This document shows, piece after piece, positions 37,225 through 45,478 of a stretch of 64,000 nucleotides of DNA. Below the pieces are notes generated by a model. It saw only the letters and a program-made list of their open reading frames with translations, ran no database searches and had not been told where the DNA came from. Numbering within the stretch: the first letter of the stretch is position 1; every line of letters starts with the position of its first letter. The position numbers and the translations under genes are program-made. This stretch comes from an uncultured Alistipes sp. (GTDB lineage: Bacteria > Bacteroidota > Bacteroidia > Bacteroidales > Rikenellaceae): positions 62,001 to 126,000 of the forward strand of contig CANQIF010000001.1 in the NCBI GenBank assembly GCA_947623965.1. Reading direction: 5' to 3'.

Positions 37225-38295
37225 TTATTTGTTCTTGTCAAGAGTAATATCGCCGTTGTCAGTCCCCCAACCGGCCACATTTATAACATCAAACTCGATT
37301 TTAGTGGAACCGTCCGGATTGATGTTATCTGCAGTAAGACTTGTTTTGAACAGGTAGCTGTTTCCCGGTGTAAAAGTCTGATTTGAAATCTGTCCGGTTA
37401 AGTTATGCGTGGTATAGGATGTGCCGTTAAGATACACCTCGACGCTGAATTTAACAGTCAACGTTTGCGAAGCACCGGGAATGATGAAAAACTTATTCGA
37501 TGTCAGTGATTTTCCCTTCTCGATGTTGTCTTGAGCCAAATCCATATCAATACTCATCTTTTCAGTTGAGGTTTCGTTCCACTTCAAATTTTGCAACTCG
37601 CCACCCAAAGCGACAGAACCTTTTGCAATCAGGTTGCCAACCTCAAAACTGGTAACTTTGAACGTGTAGTCAGCGTTCTCCACGGTATTCTCCACCTTGA
37701 CAGCGATAGCGGAAAGCAGGTGATAGAATGTAAGATTGACAACTCCCGGCGACACCAACTTGCCATCTGCGTCTTTAGACGTTGTTTTATCCGCATAGGC
37801 ATAAACCAAGTCGGTTTCACAGTTAGCTCCAGTCGTGCTGCTATTATCGAACGAAACTGTACCGAACCCTTTGAAAGGAGAAACGACAGAATGAGTAGCA
37901 GGTGCCGTAAAAGTCCATTTCGGGTTCGTCGCATTCGTAGTTAATGCTACGAAATAATACTGTTTGTCAGGAACCCAATATTGCGTATTTTCATAAGTCC
38001 AGGTATAATTTCCAGCCTCACCCGATCGCAAGACAGTCGTCTTCAAATTACCAACGGAGTTGATACCGAAAATCTCCGTATGGTTTGCACCCGTATCCTT
38101 ATCGGATACACAACCGTAAACACGGAATCGAGCGATATTGTCTTTGGTTATCTCCGCACGATCGACTACGTTGTCCGTCATGGCCTTGAAGCCGATAACC
38201 TGCGACGGCGATACGTCCGTCACCTCGTCTTTGGAGCAACCGACGGTCATCGCAGCTGCCAGCATGGCCAAAGCCATCAAATTCAAGTTTTTCAT
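37225..38295 (-). CDS. Fimbrillin-family major subunit
   Basis: A 356-residue lipoprotein starting MKNLNLMALAMLAAAMTVGC, with lipobox TVGC. The body has the two beta-sandwich domains of FimA/Mfa1-like fimbrillins. Recognisable stretches are VIGFKAMTDN, QYYFVALTTNA, VNLTFYHLLSAIAVKVEN, FFIIPGASQTLTVKF and the last strand region SYLFKTSLTADNINPDG...INVAGWG. It is thought to be exported as a lipoprotein and polymerised by strand exchange after proteolytic trimming. It lies 136 bp upstream of the tip-like gene. It is richer in AT than neighbours, which suggests exchange or diversifying history. Its promoter is unclear because a 900-bp repeat cluster separates it from the DUF5119 gene. Confidence 0.88.
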   Translation of the reverse strand: MKNLNLMALAMLAAAMTVGCSKDEVTDVSPSQVIGFKAMTDNVVDRAEITKDNIARFRVYGCVSDKDTGANHTEIFGINSVGNLKTTVLRSGEAGNYTWTYENTQYWVPDKQYYFVALTTNATNPKWTFTAPATHSVVSPFKGFGTVSFDNSSTTGANCETDLVYAYADKTTSKDADGKLVSPGVVNLTFYHLLSAIAVKVENTVENADYTFKVTSFEVGNLIAKGSVALGGELQNLKWNETSTEKMSIDMDLAQDNIEKGKSLTSNKFFIIPGASQTLTVKFSVEVYLNGTSYTTHNLTGQISNQTFTPGNSYLFKTSLTADNINPDGSTKIEFDVINVAGWGTDNGDITLDKNK

Positions 38296-38342
38296 TGCAA
38301 TGTAAATTAAAAGGTTTATAAAAAAGTTTCGTTTGTCGTTCA

Positions 38343-39205
38343 ATGTCTTGCACCTTTTCTCGCCTCGGCATAGCCCGAGCGAGCTCGGCTCTGCCCTCGG
38401 CTTATCGAAAAGGTTCATTTCCCTTTGTCTGTTCCGCCGGTTGCGGTGGAACTGTCTGCCGGCCAAATCGGTCCGTTAGGACCGGCAGCCCGCAGCCGCC
38501 CCCCCCTGGCGGAGGGCTGCATTCTCGCGCCGCTCGAAAGCAGGCCCATCCGCTCGGCTGCGGGCCTGCCTCGGGCTGGATTCGGTCCGCAGCTTCCGGC
38601 GGTGAAGGCCCGCTGTCTCTTATTGTCGCAAGCCCGTCCGCTCGGTTGCGGGTCTGCCTCGGGTTGGAATCGGAAGGCCCGTTGTTCCTTATCGTCGCAG
38701 GCCCATCCGTTCGTGCGGGCCTGCCCAGAGTTTGGATCGGTCCGCCAGGACCGTGCGGGCCGCAGCCTCCCGGCGGCGGAGGCCCGCAACTCGTGTCCGC
38801 TTTTGCGTCCGCTCGGGCGCGCCCTCCGCAGGCTGCGTCCCGATGAGCCGCTAATTTATCTTTTTTCACTTGCGCCCGCAGGGCGCAGCGGGCCGCAGCT
38901 TCGCCCCGCGAAGGCCCGCAGCTCGCGTCCGCATTTGCGTCCGCTCGGGCTGGCGCTTCGCAAGCTGCAGCCCGATTTCGCATTTGCGGTTCCGCCGGTT
39001 GCGGCGGAAATTCCTGCCGGCCAAATCGGTCCGTCAGGACCGGCAGCCCGCAGCCGCCCCCTGGCGGAGGGCTGCATTCTCGCGCCGCTCGAAAGCAGGC
39101 CCATCCGCTCGGCTGCGGGTCTGCCTCGGGCTGGAATCGGACGGCCCGCTGTCTCTTATTGTCGCAAGCCCGTCCGCTCGGCTGCGGGTCTGCTTTGGGC
39201 TAAAA
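38343..39205. repeat. Mosaic palindromic repeat cluster R8 inside the fimbrial locus
   Basis: The cluster begins with a 63-bp copy (38346-38408) of the sequence also found at 1304-1366, containing CCGAGC-GA-GCTCGG. Then follow two near-identical blocks of a CGGTCC...GGACCG cap, a GCAGCCCGCAGCCGCCCC hairpin and GCTCGAAAGCAGGCCCATCCGCTCGG (38470-38560 and 39015-39115). A CC/GG unit (38760-38840) and a TT/AA unit (38880-38970) lie between. It separates DUF5119 from fimbrillin. Confidence 0.85.
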
Positions 39206-39225
39206 TCGGCCCGAACCTTAACCCG

Positions 39226-40266
39226 CTATTTCAAATCGATCTCCACGTCCTCGAACTCGCCCCAGCCTTCGACCGAGACATCGAAAGCCGAGCCGCCGCT
39301 GGCGCCCTCCTCGTCCGACACCTCGATTCCCTCGACCGTCACCACACCTCCGTGCGGCTGGGGCGTCATCTGGTCGGTAATATCGAAGAAGTAGTTGAGT
39401 GTCTTGCCGTTGTGCAACCGCACCTCGAGGTTGAGGCCGAAGCTGTTCTCGGCGCGGCCTTCGTAGTTCGGGTTGGGGAAGCCCGGCACGCCGAACGACC
39501 GGACGACCGCCTGCACGCCCCACGGCTCGACGGTGCAGTCGTAGAGGATCGTCGCCGAGGTATCCGAGGTCCGCCCGTTATGCAAGTAGACCGAGGCCGC
39601 CATGCCCGAGAGTGCGCCGCGGGCCAGGGCCACGTAATCGAGCCCGCGGGCGAAGCGGTAGCGCACGACATAGGTAAAGACCAGCGGGTGCATGGCGACC
39701 GGAAGCCGCACCGCCTCGGTCGAGCGCTCCTGGAGGTAGGAGTCGATGTAGTGGCCGAAGAGGACGTCGGGCGGCGCCACGGTATTCTCGTTCTTCTTCG
39801 GATAGAAGGGGTTGCCCGTGTAGGAGGCGCGCGTGCGCGTGCGGGTCGAGGCGTTGGCCGTGGCATAGCCGTCCATGCCGGTGAAGACGATGTAGTGCGT
39901 GTCGTTGTTGTAGAAGAGCAGCGCGTTCTCGCCCGTGGTCAGCTGAATCTCCTCGCCCTCGGGCTGCAGGTTCATGACGGCGTGTTTGCCCGCGGCGTCG
40001 TAGGCCGAGACCCGGAGCCCCTCGGGAAGGATGGGGCGCAGGGCGTCGTAGCCGAAGCCCAAGCCGAGCGAGGACCACGCGGCGGCCCAGTCGGTGCGCT
40101 CCCCGTAGGGAACCTCCCACACCCGCTCGTAGGTCGCCTCCACGTGCGAGGCGTAGCGCAGCGCGTGTTCGGAGTGGTTGAAGCAAAGCTCCTTGTGTTC
40201 GCAGGCCGTGAGGGCGAGCAGCGCCGCTGCGCCCATTAGAAAATCATATATGCCGGGGCGTTTCAT
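39226..40266 (-). CDS. DUF5119-type fimbrial accessory lipoprotein
   Basis: A 346-residue protein with lipoprotein signal MKRPGIYDFLMGAAALLALTAC. Features such as CFNHSEHA near the start, the central YIVFTGMDGYATANASTRTR, and GGVVTVEGIEVSD and GWGEFEDVEIDL at the end fit the DUF5119 family. That family is commonly found between DUF3575 and fimbrillin genes in Bacteroidales. It probably acts in anchoring or regulating fimbrial assembly; this is inferred from context. Its ATG overlaps the stop of the DUF3575 gene (ATGA), so the two are cotranslated. Confidence 0.8.
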   Translation of the reverse strand: MKRPGIYDFLMGAAALLALTACEHKELCFNHSEHALRYASHVEATYERVWEVPYGERTDWAAAWSSLGLGFGYDALRPILPEGLRVSAYDAAGKHAVMNLQPEGEEIQLTTGENALLFYNNDTHYIVFTGMDGYATANASTRTRTRASYTGNPFYPKKNENTVAPPDVLFGHYIDSYLQERSTEAVRLPVAMHPLVFTYVVRYRFARGLDYVALARGALSGMAASVYLHNGRTSDTSATILYDCTVEPWGVQAVVRSFGVPGFPNPNYEGRAENSFGLNLEVRLHNGKTLNYFFDITDQMTPQPHGGVVTVEGIEVSDEEGASGGSAFDVSVEGWGEFEDVEIDLK

Positions 40267-41771
40267 TTTGCACCTCCTTTCGTCTTGTCGCTGTTCTTGG
40301 CGCCGTTGCCCCGGCCGAGGAGCCACACCAGCGAAATCTCCGCCTTGGTGGGGCCGAACCAGCGGCGGTTGCGGCTGGTCAGCCATACATAGTGGCCCTC
40401 GAGGGGTTCGTATTCGTAGTATTTGCCGCCCCAGTAGCCGATCCCGACGGTGAAGTCGAGGTGCAGCCGGCGCGCGACGGGGAGCGAATAGCCGTATTCG
40501 ATGCCGGCGGCGTAGTTCAGCTTCTCCCAGATGCCGCTGCCGGGCCGGCCGCCCATGTAACCCTTGCCGCCGAGCTCGAAGTCGTAGGTGAAAATCTGGC
40601 CGTAGAGGCCTACGTGGTGTCCCGCGAGGGGCCGTTCGGCGGCGAGGCGTCCGAACCACTTGCGCACGGCGATCTCGCCGCCGTAGATGCGCCAGTAGCG
40701 GTGGCTGGCGTTGCGGCTCCACCAGCCGTACATCCAGTCGGCGGAGAAGGACCATTTGCGGCCCAGAGAGACTTCCACGCCGATATTCGGCACCGCCAGC
40801 ACGTCGTAAAGGAGGTTCGTTTTAAGGGCTACGCCGCGCCGTTCGTTCCGCTCCTGCTCCTCGAAGAGCTGGCGCAGGGCGAGCGTATCGGCCGCAGGGG
40901 TCTGGACGGCAGGCGTTTCGGATATTTCGGGCTGCACGGGTACGGCGGGGGCTGTTTCGGGGGTCTCCGGCAGTTCCGGCGCCGGGGCGACGGGCTGCGG
41001 CACATGTTTCACCGTGACGAGGATCGTGCAGGCGTTGCGGAGCGGCGCGAAGAAGCGGGCGGCGAGGGTGTGCCACGTACGGCCGCCGCGCAGGTCCATC
41101 AACTGTTTCTTGCGGCTGTCCGTCAGGCGGCCGGAGAGGTCGTAGACGAACTCGGGAACGTCGCGGAGGACGTGCAGGGTCTCATCTATATAAGGTATAT
41201 CGGAGTTCTCGACCAGCTCGGCGAGGCAGTCCCACGCGATGCCCCCCTCGTGGCGCGTGACGACGCTGTCGGGCAGGGCGACGCGGTCGCGCACGTAGGT
41301 TTCGAGGGCGCGGAGGCGGGCGGCGGCCAGCTGCCGGTTGCGGGTGTAGCCGCCCTCGGGCGAGGCGTACCCCGAAAAGCGGACTTCGGTCAGGAGCATC
41401 GTGCTGTCGCCCCCGAACGGCCCGAGCCGCCCGATCCGTTCGAGCAGCGAGACGATCTCCGAGAGGCGCGCGGCATTTTCGCCCAGGGAGGGGTCGATCG
41501 CGCTCGAACCCACGCGGAAGCCGACGCGAATCTCCGTGCGGGATTCCGTTTCGGAGATTGCGGGGGTTGTTGTTTCGGGGGTGGCTGTCTCGGGGATTGC
41601 AGCTTCGGGGGTTGTTGCTTCGGAGGGCGCGGGGGGCGCTGCTTCGGAGGCCGGGCCGGATAGCGGGCGGGATGCCGTTTCAGACACCGGGAGGGTCACC
41701 AGTCTGCTCCCCGCTCCGAACGCCGAATGGCATCCGAGGAGCAGGGATAGTATAATAAGGAATCGTTTCAT
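40263..41771 (-). CDS. OmpA-like/DUF3575 fimbrial outer-membrane protein
   Basis: A 502-residue exported protein (signal MKRFLIILSLLLGCHSAFG, ATG 41771). A Glu/Thr/Pro-rich linker with repeated PE(T/A)xxPE units follows, then an OmpA-like region with FSGYASPEGGYTRNRQLAAARLRALETYV. The C-terminal half is DUF3575: LLYDVLAVPNIGVEVSLGRKW...GYWGGKYYEYEPLEGHY, with alternating strands suggesting a small beta-barrel. In Bacteroidales this gene typically heads fimbrial operons and may link pili to the envelope. It starts 18 bp from the left arm of the 17-bp inverted repeat, so its expression probably depends on the orientation of the 41789-42152 segment. Confidence 0.85.
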   Translation of the reverse strand: MKRFLIILSLLLGCHSAFGAGSRLVTLPVSETASRPLSGPASEAAPPAPSEATTPEAAIPETATPETTTPAISETESRTEIRVGFRVGSSAIDPSLGENAARLSEIVSLLERIGRLGPFGGDSTMLLTEVRFSGYASPEGGYTRNRQLAAARLRALETYVRDRVALPDSVVTRHEGGIAWDCLAELVENSDIPYIDETLHVLRDVPEFVYDLSGRLTDSRKKQLMDLRGGRTWHTLAARFFAPLRNACTILVTVKHVPQPVAPAPELPETPETAPAVPVQPEISETPAVQTPAADTLALRQLFEEQERNERRGVALKTNLLYDVLAVPNIGVEVSLGRKWSFSADWMYGWWSRNASHRYWRIYGGEIAVRKWFGRLAAERPLAGHHVGLYGQIFTYDFELGGKGYMGGRPGSGIWEKLNYAAGIEYGYSLPVARRLHLDFTVGIGYWGGKYYEYEPLEGHYVWLTSRNRRWFGPTKAEISLVWLLGRGNGAKNSDKTKGGAK

Positions 41772-41788
41772 TCTTGTCGTTCGGAAAA

Positions 41789-42152
41789 TGTCTCTACGAA
41801 AGAGAAGTACCGGCACCCCACCGCGCCCCCTGCAGACCGCCTTCACCCCTGAAAAGCACCGCCGCCTCCCCGAAAAACGCCGCCCCGCGCAGTAGATTGT
41901 CTTATCGGCAGATACAGGCGCACCGGCCTGAAAAGCCCCTCGAGAAGTTTCTGAGAACCCCCGAAAACCCTCCGAACGATGCCCGACGCCGCGGCCGGGC
42001 AGGTTTCAGACGATAAATTACAATTTGTTAATCTGCTGATTTTCAGTTCAGAAAATTTCGGGGGGGGGATTTTTTTGCAAAAAATGTTTGGATTTGTGAT
42101 ATTTTATTCTAACCTTTGCAATCGGCAAGTGTCTATCTCTTTCGTAGAGACA
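41789..42152. promoter_or_regulatory. Candidate invertible promoter segment upstream of the fimbrial operon
   Basis: The 17-bp arms TGTCTCTACGAAAGAGA (41789-41805) and TCTCTTTCGTAGAGACA (42136-42152) are perfect inverted repeats flanking 330 bp. Inside is one good promoter near the right end, facing right: TTTG (42087), 20 bp, AACCTTTG (42111-42118). In the drawn orientation it points away from the fimbrial genes. Inversion would place it about 45 bp before the DUF3575 ATG, facing it. No ORF of note is inside and no recombinase gene lies in the window, so the enzyme would act in trans. Confidence 0.8.
42087..42118 (+). promoter_or_regulatory. Outward promoter inside the invertible segment
   Basis: TTTG (42087-42090), N20, AACCTTTG (42111-42118), one base off TAnnTTTG. 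Transcription would start at about 42125 and run through the right arm into cluster R9 in this orientation. Confidence 0.6.
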
Positions 42153-42177
42153 GACTAAATTTTTGTTCCTTTTTTGT

Positions 42178-42815
42178 CGGGGGCGCGGCGGCTCCATTCG
42201 GAACCGCAAATTCAAAATTCAAGATTCAAAATTAGATGGTTCGCCGGGCGCGTTGGCGTCTGTTCGATTCGGGCAGCAGCTTACGGAGGGCGCGCTCGAA
42301 GCGGACCTGCGGGACGCGAGCTGCGGGCCTCCGCCGGGCGGAGGCTGCGGCCCGCCAATCGCTGCGCGATTGATTTTAACCGCATGTTTTCCAGCTAAGC
42401 CCTCCGCCCGGGGGCGGCTGCGGGCTGCCGGTCGCTGCGCGACCGATTTTGCGAGCAAGCACTTCACCCACAATTGGCGGCTGCGGGCTGCGGCGCCCCA
42501 AAGGGCGCAGTGAAAAATGAAGAATTAAAAATGAATCTCTGTCCCCAGTGTTAATTCGTTTTCGGGCTGCAGCTTGCGAAGCGCCCGTGCGAGCGGACTT
42601 GCGGACGCGAGCAGCGGGCCTTCGCGGGGCGAAGCTGCGGCCCGCTCGCCCTGCGGGCGCAATTCATGATTCAAAATTCAAGATTCAAAATTAATTGGGG
42701 TTGCTTGGGCATACTGCCAGATTCGGGCAGCAGCCTGCGGAGTGCGCGCAAGTTCGGCAACGAACTGCGGGCCTCCGCCGCCCCCAGGCTGCGGCCCGCC
42801 CGGTCCTGACGGACC
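42178..42815. repeat. Mosaic palindromic repeat cluster R9
   Basis: Between the invertible segment and mreB. CC/GG unit at 42272-42350 with cap GATCGCTGCGCGATTG-like; GGCGGAGGG/GCAGCCCGCAGCCGCC hairpin unit (42400-42450) with cap GGTCGCTGCGCGACC; TT/AA unit (42570-42650) with cap GCGCCCTGCGGGCGC-like; CC/GG unit (42725-42800) with cap CCGGTCCTGACGGACCGG. AT linkers lie at 42205-42237, 42510-42535 and 42660-42695. Confidence 0.85.
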
Positions 42816-42923
42816 GGAACAATGTTGTACCCCGCCGATCCGCCGCCCGGACAAACCTTGCCCCCACACCCCCCCCCGAAAAAAATCCTCGAAAAAGTTG
42901 CCCGTTAATCGACGGTTTTTTCT

Positions 42924-42931
42924 TACCTTTG
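42924..42931 (+). promoter_or_regulatory. -7 box TACCTTTG of the mreB operon
   Basis: TACCTTTG gives a leader of about 90 nt to the mreB ATG. A TTG lies 23 bp upstream. A run of nine C (42869-42877) sits about 50 bp upstream. Confidence 0.6.
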
Positions 42932-43029
42932 CGAGGGTATATCCGCCCGCCTGCGGAACAAACTGCATCGGAAAGCAGCAACAGGCTGGGCGGCAACCCG
43001 TTGAACCGCACTGAGCAACTATTTTTTAC

Positions 43030-44049
43030 ATGGGACTTTTTTCACTGACACAGGAGCTGGCGATCGACCTCGGAACGGCCAATACGCTGATCATTCATAA
43101 CGGCAAAGTCGTCGTCGACGAACCTTCGATCGTCGCCGTCGATGTCCACACGGGCCACTTGATCGCCGTGGGCGAGCAGGCGCAGAAGATGCACGAGCGC
43201 ACCAACCCCAACATCAAGACGATCCGCCCCCTCAAGGACGGCGTGATCGCCGACTTCAACGCCACGGAGCTCATGCTCCGCAGCCTCATCAAGAAAGTCA
43301 AGACCTCGGGCAGCCTCTTCGCCCCGTCGCTGCGGATGGTGATCTGCATCCCGTCGGGTTCGACCAACGTCGAGATCCGCGCCGTGCGCGACTCGGCCGA
43401 GCACGCCGGCGGTCGCGAGGTCTACATGATCTACGAGCCGATGGCCGCCGCGCTGGGCGCCGGCCTCGACGTCGAGGCCCCCGAAGGCCACATGGTGATC
43501 GATATCGGCGGCGGCACCTCCGAGATCGCCTGCATCTCGCTGGGCGGCATCGTCTGCTCGGAGTCGATCAACGTCGCCGGCGACGTCTTCACGACCGATA
43601 TCCAGACCTACGTGCGCGCGCAGCACAACATCCGCATCGGCGAACGCACGGCCGAGGCGATCAAGTGCTCGATCGGCGCCGCCGTGGCCGACCTGCAGGA
43701 GGAGCCCGAAGACTTCGTCGTCACCGCCCCCAACATGCTCACCGCCCTGCCGCAGACCGTCTCGCTCTCCTACAGCGAGATCGCCTACGCCCTCGACACC
43801 TCGCTCGTCAAACTCGACGAAGCCCTGATGAAGGTGCTCGAATCGATGCCCCCCGAGCTCTACACCGACATCGTCCGAAGCGGCATCTATCTGGCCGGCG
43901 GCGGCGCCCTCATCAAGGGGCTGGACCGGCGCCTGAACGAAAAGACCGGCATCCCGGTCCATGTGGCCGAAGATCCGCTGCGCGCCATCGTCCGAGGTAC
44001 GGGAATCGCCCTGAAGAACATCAACCGGTTCTCCTTCCTGATGAAATAA
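43030..44049 (+). CDS. mreB: Rod-shape-determining protein MreB
   Basis: MreB is a bacterial actin that forms membrane-bound filaments directing lateral wall synthesis. It has 339 residues. The phosphate-binding loops are AIDLGTANT (N-terminal) and VIDIGGGTSEIA, the adenosine site is YLAGGGALIKGLD, and YEPMAAALGAGL is characteristic. The N-terminal MGLFSLTQE can form the short amphipathic membrane contact. It heads the operon mreB-mreC-mreD-PBP2-rodA. Confidence 0.97.
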   Translation: MGLFSLTQELAIDLGTANTLIIHNGKVVVDEPSIVAVDVHTGHLIAVGEQAQKMHERTNPNIKTIRPLKDGVIADFNATELMLRSLIKKVKTSGSLFAPSLRMVICIPSGSTNVEIRAVRDSAEHAGGREVYMIYEPMAAALGAGLDVEAPEGHMVIDIGGGTSEIACISLGGIVCSESINVAGDVFTTDIQTYVRAQHNIRIGERTAEAIKCSIGAAVADLQEEPEDFVVTAPNMLTALPQTVSLSYSEIAYALDTSLVKLDEALMKVLESMPPELYTDIVRSGIYLAGGGALIKGLDRRLNEKTGIPVHVAEDPLRAIVRGTGIALKNINRFSFLMK

Positions 44050-44097
44050 CCCGACGAATTGCGAGCTCCGAAGCCCGCAATTCTTTGTCTTAAGGCC

Positions 44098-44949
44098 ATG
44101 CGCAAACTCCTCGAGTTCATCCGCAGCACCTACGTCGCGGTGCTCTTCATCCTCATCGAGCTCCTCGCCCTGAACGCCTACGCCCGCTCGACCGCCTACA
44201 CCGAGGCGCGGCTGCTGGCGCGGTCGAACCGGGCGATCGGCGGCGTGCAGGCGTTCTGCACCGGCATCGGGCGCTTCTTCCGCCTCGGACGCGAAAACCG
44301 CATCCTCACGGCCCGCGTCGCCGCCCTCGAAGAGCAGCTCACGGCCTACACCGAGGCCGGCGGCGAGCAGAAGCTCCGCGAGGCCTTCGCCGAGCTGGGC
44401 CCCTCGAAGTACCGCATGGGGGTCGCCTCGGTGGTGGGCAACACGACCAACCGTCTGCGCAACTACATCACCGTCAACCGCGGCCGCGGCGACGACCTCC
44501 TGAGCGGCATGGCGCTGACGACCCCCGAGGGGGCGATCGTCGGCTACATCCTCGACTGCTCGGAGCACTACGCCGTCGCCGCCTCGATCCTCAACACGGC
44601 TTTCCGCGCCAGCGGCATGCTGGCCGCGGGCGACTACTACGGCTCGATCCACTGGGACGGCCGCAGCCCCCGCTACGTCACCCTCGACGAGCTGCCGAAA
44701 TATGCCGAACCGAAGGTCGGCGACGAGGTCCTGACGACCGGTTTCGAGCCCTACTTCCCGAAGGGGATGCGGATCGGTACGGTCGAGAGCTTCACCCTCA
44801 ACGAGGCGCAGATGACCTACACCGTGCGCGTGAAGCTGGCCGCCGACCTCACGGCCCTCGGTCACCTCGTCGTCATCGACAACCTCGACCGCAGCGAGAT
44901 CGAACAGCTGCAGGAGAGCGAGGCGATCCGCGACTTCGAACAGCAATAA
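44098..44949 (+). CDS. mreC: Rod-shape-determining protein MreC
   Basis: MreC is a bitopic elongasome scaffold of 283 residues. MRKLLEFIRSTYVAVLFILIELLAL is the short cytosolic part plus single transmembrane helix. A coiled coil (about 65-100) and the periplasmic beta domain follow, with VVGNTTNRLRNYITVNRGRGD and GDEVLTTGFEPYFPKGMRIGTV, the usual signature region. The in-frame ATG at 44059 would add 13 residues before the natural N-terminus. It is 48 bp downstream of mreB. Confidence 0.95.
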   Translation: MRKLLEFIRSTYVAVLFILIELLALNAYARSTAYTEARLLARSNRAIGGVQAFCTGIGRFFRLGRENRILTARVAALEEQLTAYTEAGGEQKLREAFAELGPSKYRMGVASVVGNTTNRLRNYITVNRGRGDDLLSGMALTTPEGAIVGYILDCSEHYAVAASILNTAFRASGMLAAGDYYGSIHWDGRSPRYVTLDELPKYAEPKVGDEVLTTGFEPYFPKGMRIGTVESFTLNEAQMTYTVRVKLAADLTALGHLVVIDNLDRSEIEQLQESEAIRDFEQQ

Positions 44950-44962
44950 CGACCCGAAAACC

Positions 44963-45478
44963 ATGTACCGCGCCCTGCCCTATATTCTGCTCTTCATCGC
45001 CGCGACGCTGCTGCAGGCCTTCTTCTTCGACCACCTCGTGCTGGGACCGCTCTGCAGTCCGCTCGTCTACATCGCCCCGGTCATCCTGCTGCCGCTCGAC
45101 ACGCGGCCGATCGCGATGCTTGGCACGGGGCTTCTGTGCGGTCTCACGGCCGACTATGCCATGGGAATCGCCGGTCTGAACATCGTCGCCACCCTCCCGA
45201 TCGCCTTCCTCCGGCCGAACATCGTCGCGCTCCTCTCGATGCGCGAGGACAACCGCGACGAGGGGATCCCCTCGCCCGAGCGGATGGGCGCGCGCCTCTT
45301 CTGGAGCTATGTCGTCGCGATGGCCGCCCTGCACCACCTGCTCTTCTTCACGCTCGAGGCCCTCTCGTGGGAGATGCTCCCGCGGACCCTGCTGCGCATT
45401 CTGCTGAGCGGCGCCGTCACGGTCGCCGCCGTCGGCCTCGCCGAACGGCTTCTCACCGCAAAACTCGTCCGGCCATGA
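44963..45478 (+). CDS. mreD: Rod-shape-determining protein MreD
   Basis: MreD is an integral membrane elongasome protein of 171 residues with about five hydrophobic segments. The start is MYRALPYILLFIAATLLQAFFF and the central GLLCGLTADYAMGIAGLN corresponds to the conserved family loop. It lies 13 bp after mreC and its stop overlaps the PBP2 ATG by 4 bp. Identification rests largely on operon position and topology, since MreD sequences diverge strongly. Confidence 0.9.
   Translation: MYRALPYILLFIAATLLQAFFFDHLVLGPLCSPLVYIAPVILLPLDTRPIAMLGTGLLCGLTADYAMGIAGLNIVATLPIAFLRPNIVALLSMREDNRDEGIPSPERMGARLFWSYVVAMAALHHLLFFTLEALSWEMLPRTLLRILLSGAVTVAAVGLAERLLTAKLVRP

Noticed and set aside
38425..40239. 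Long plus-strand frame running through repeat cluster R8 into the DUF5119 region
   Set aside because: Its first part is translated repeat that recurs in other clusters and its second part is antisense to the DUF5119 gene.
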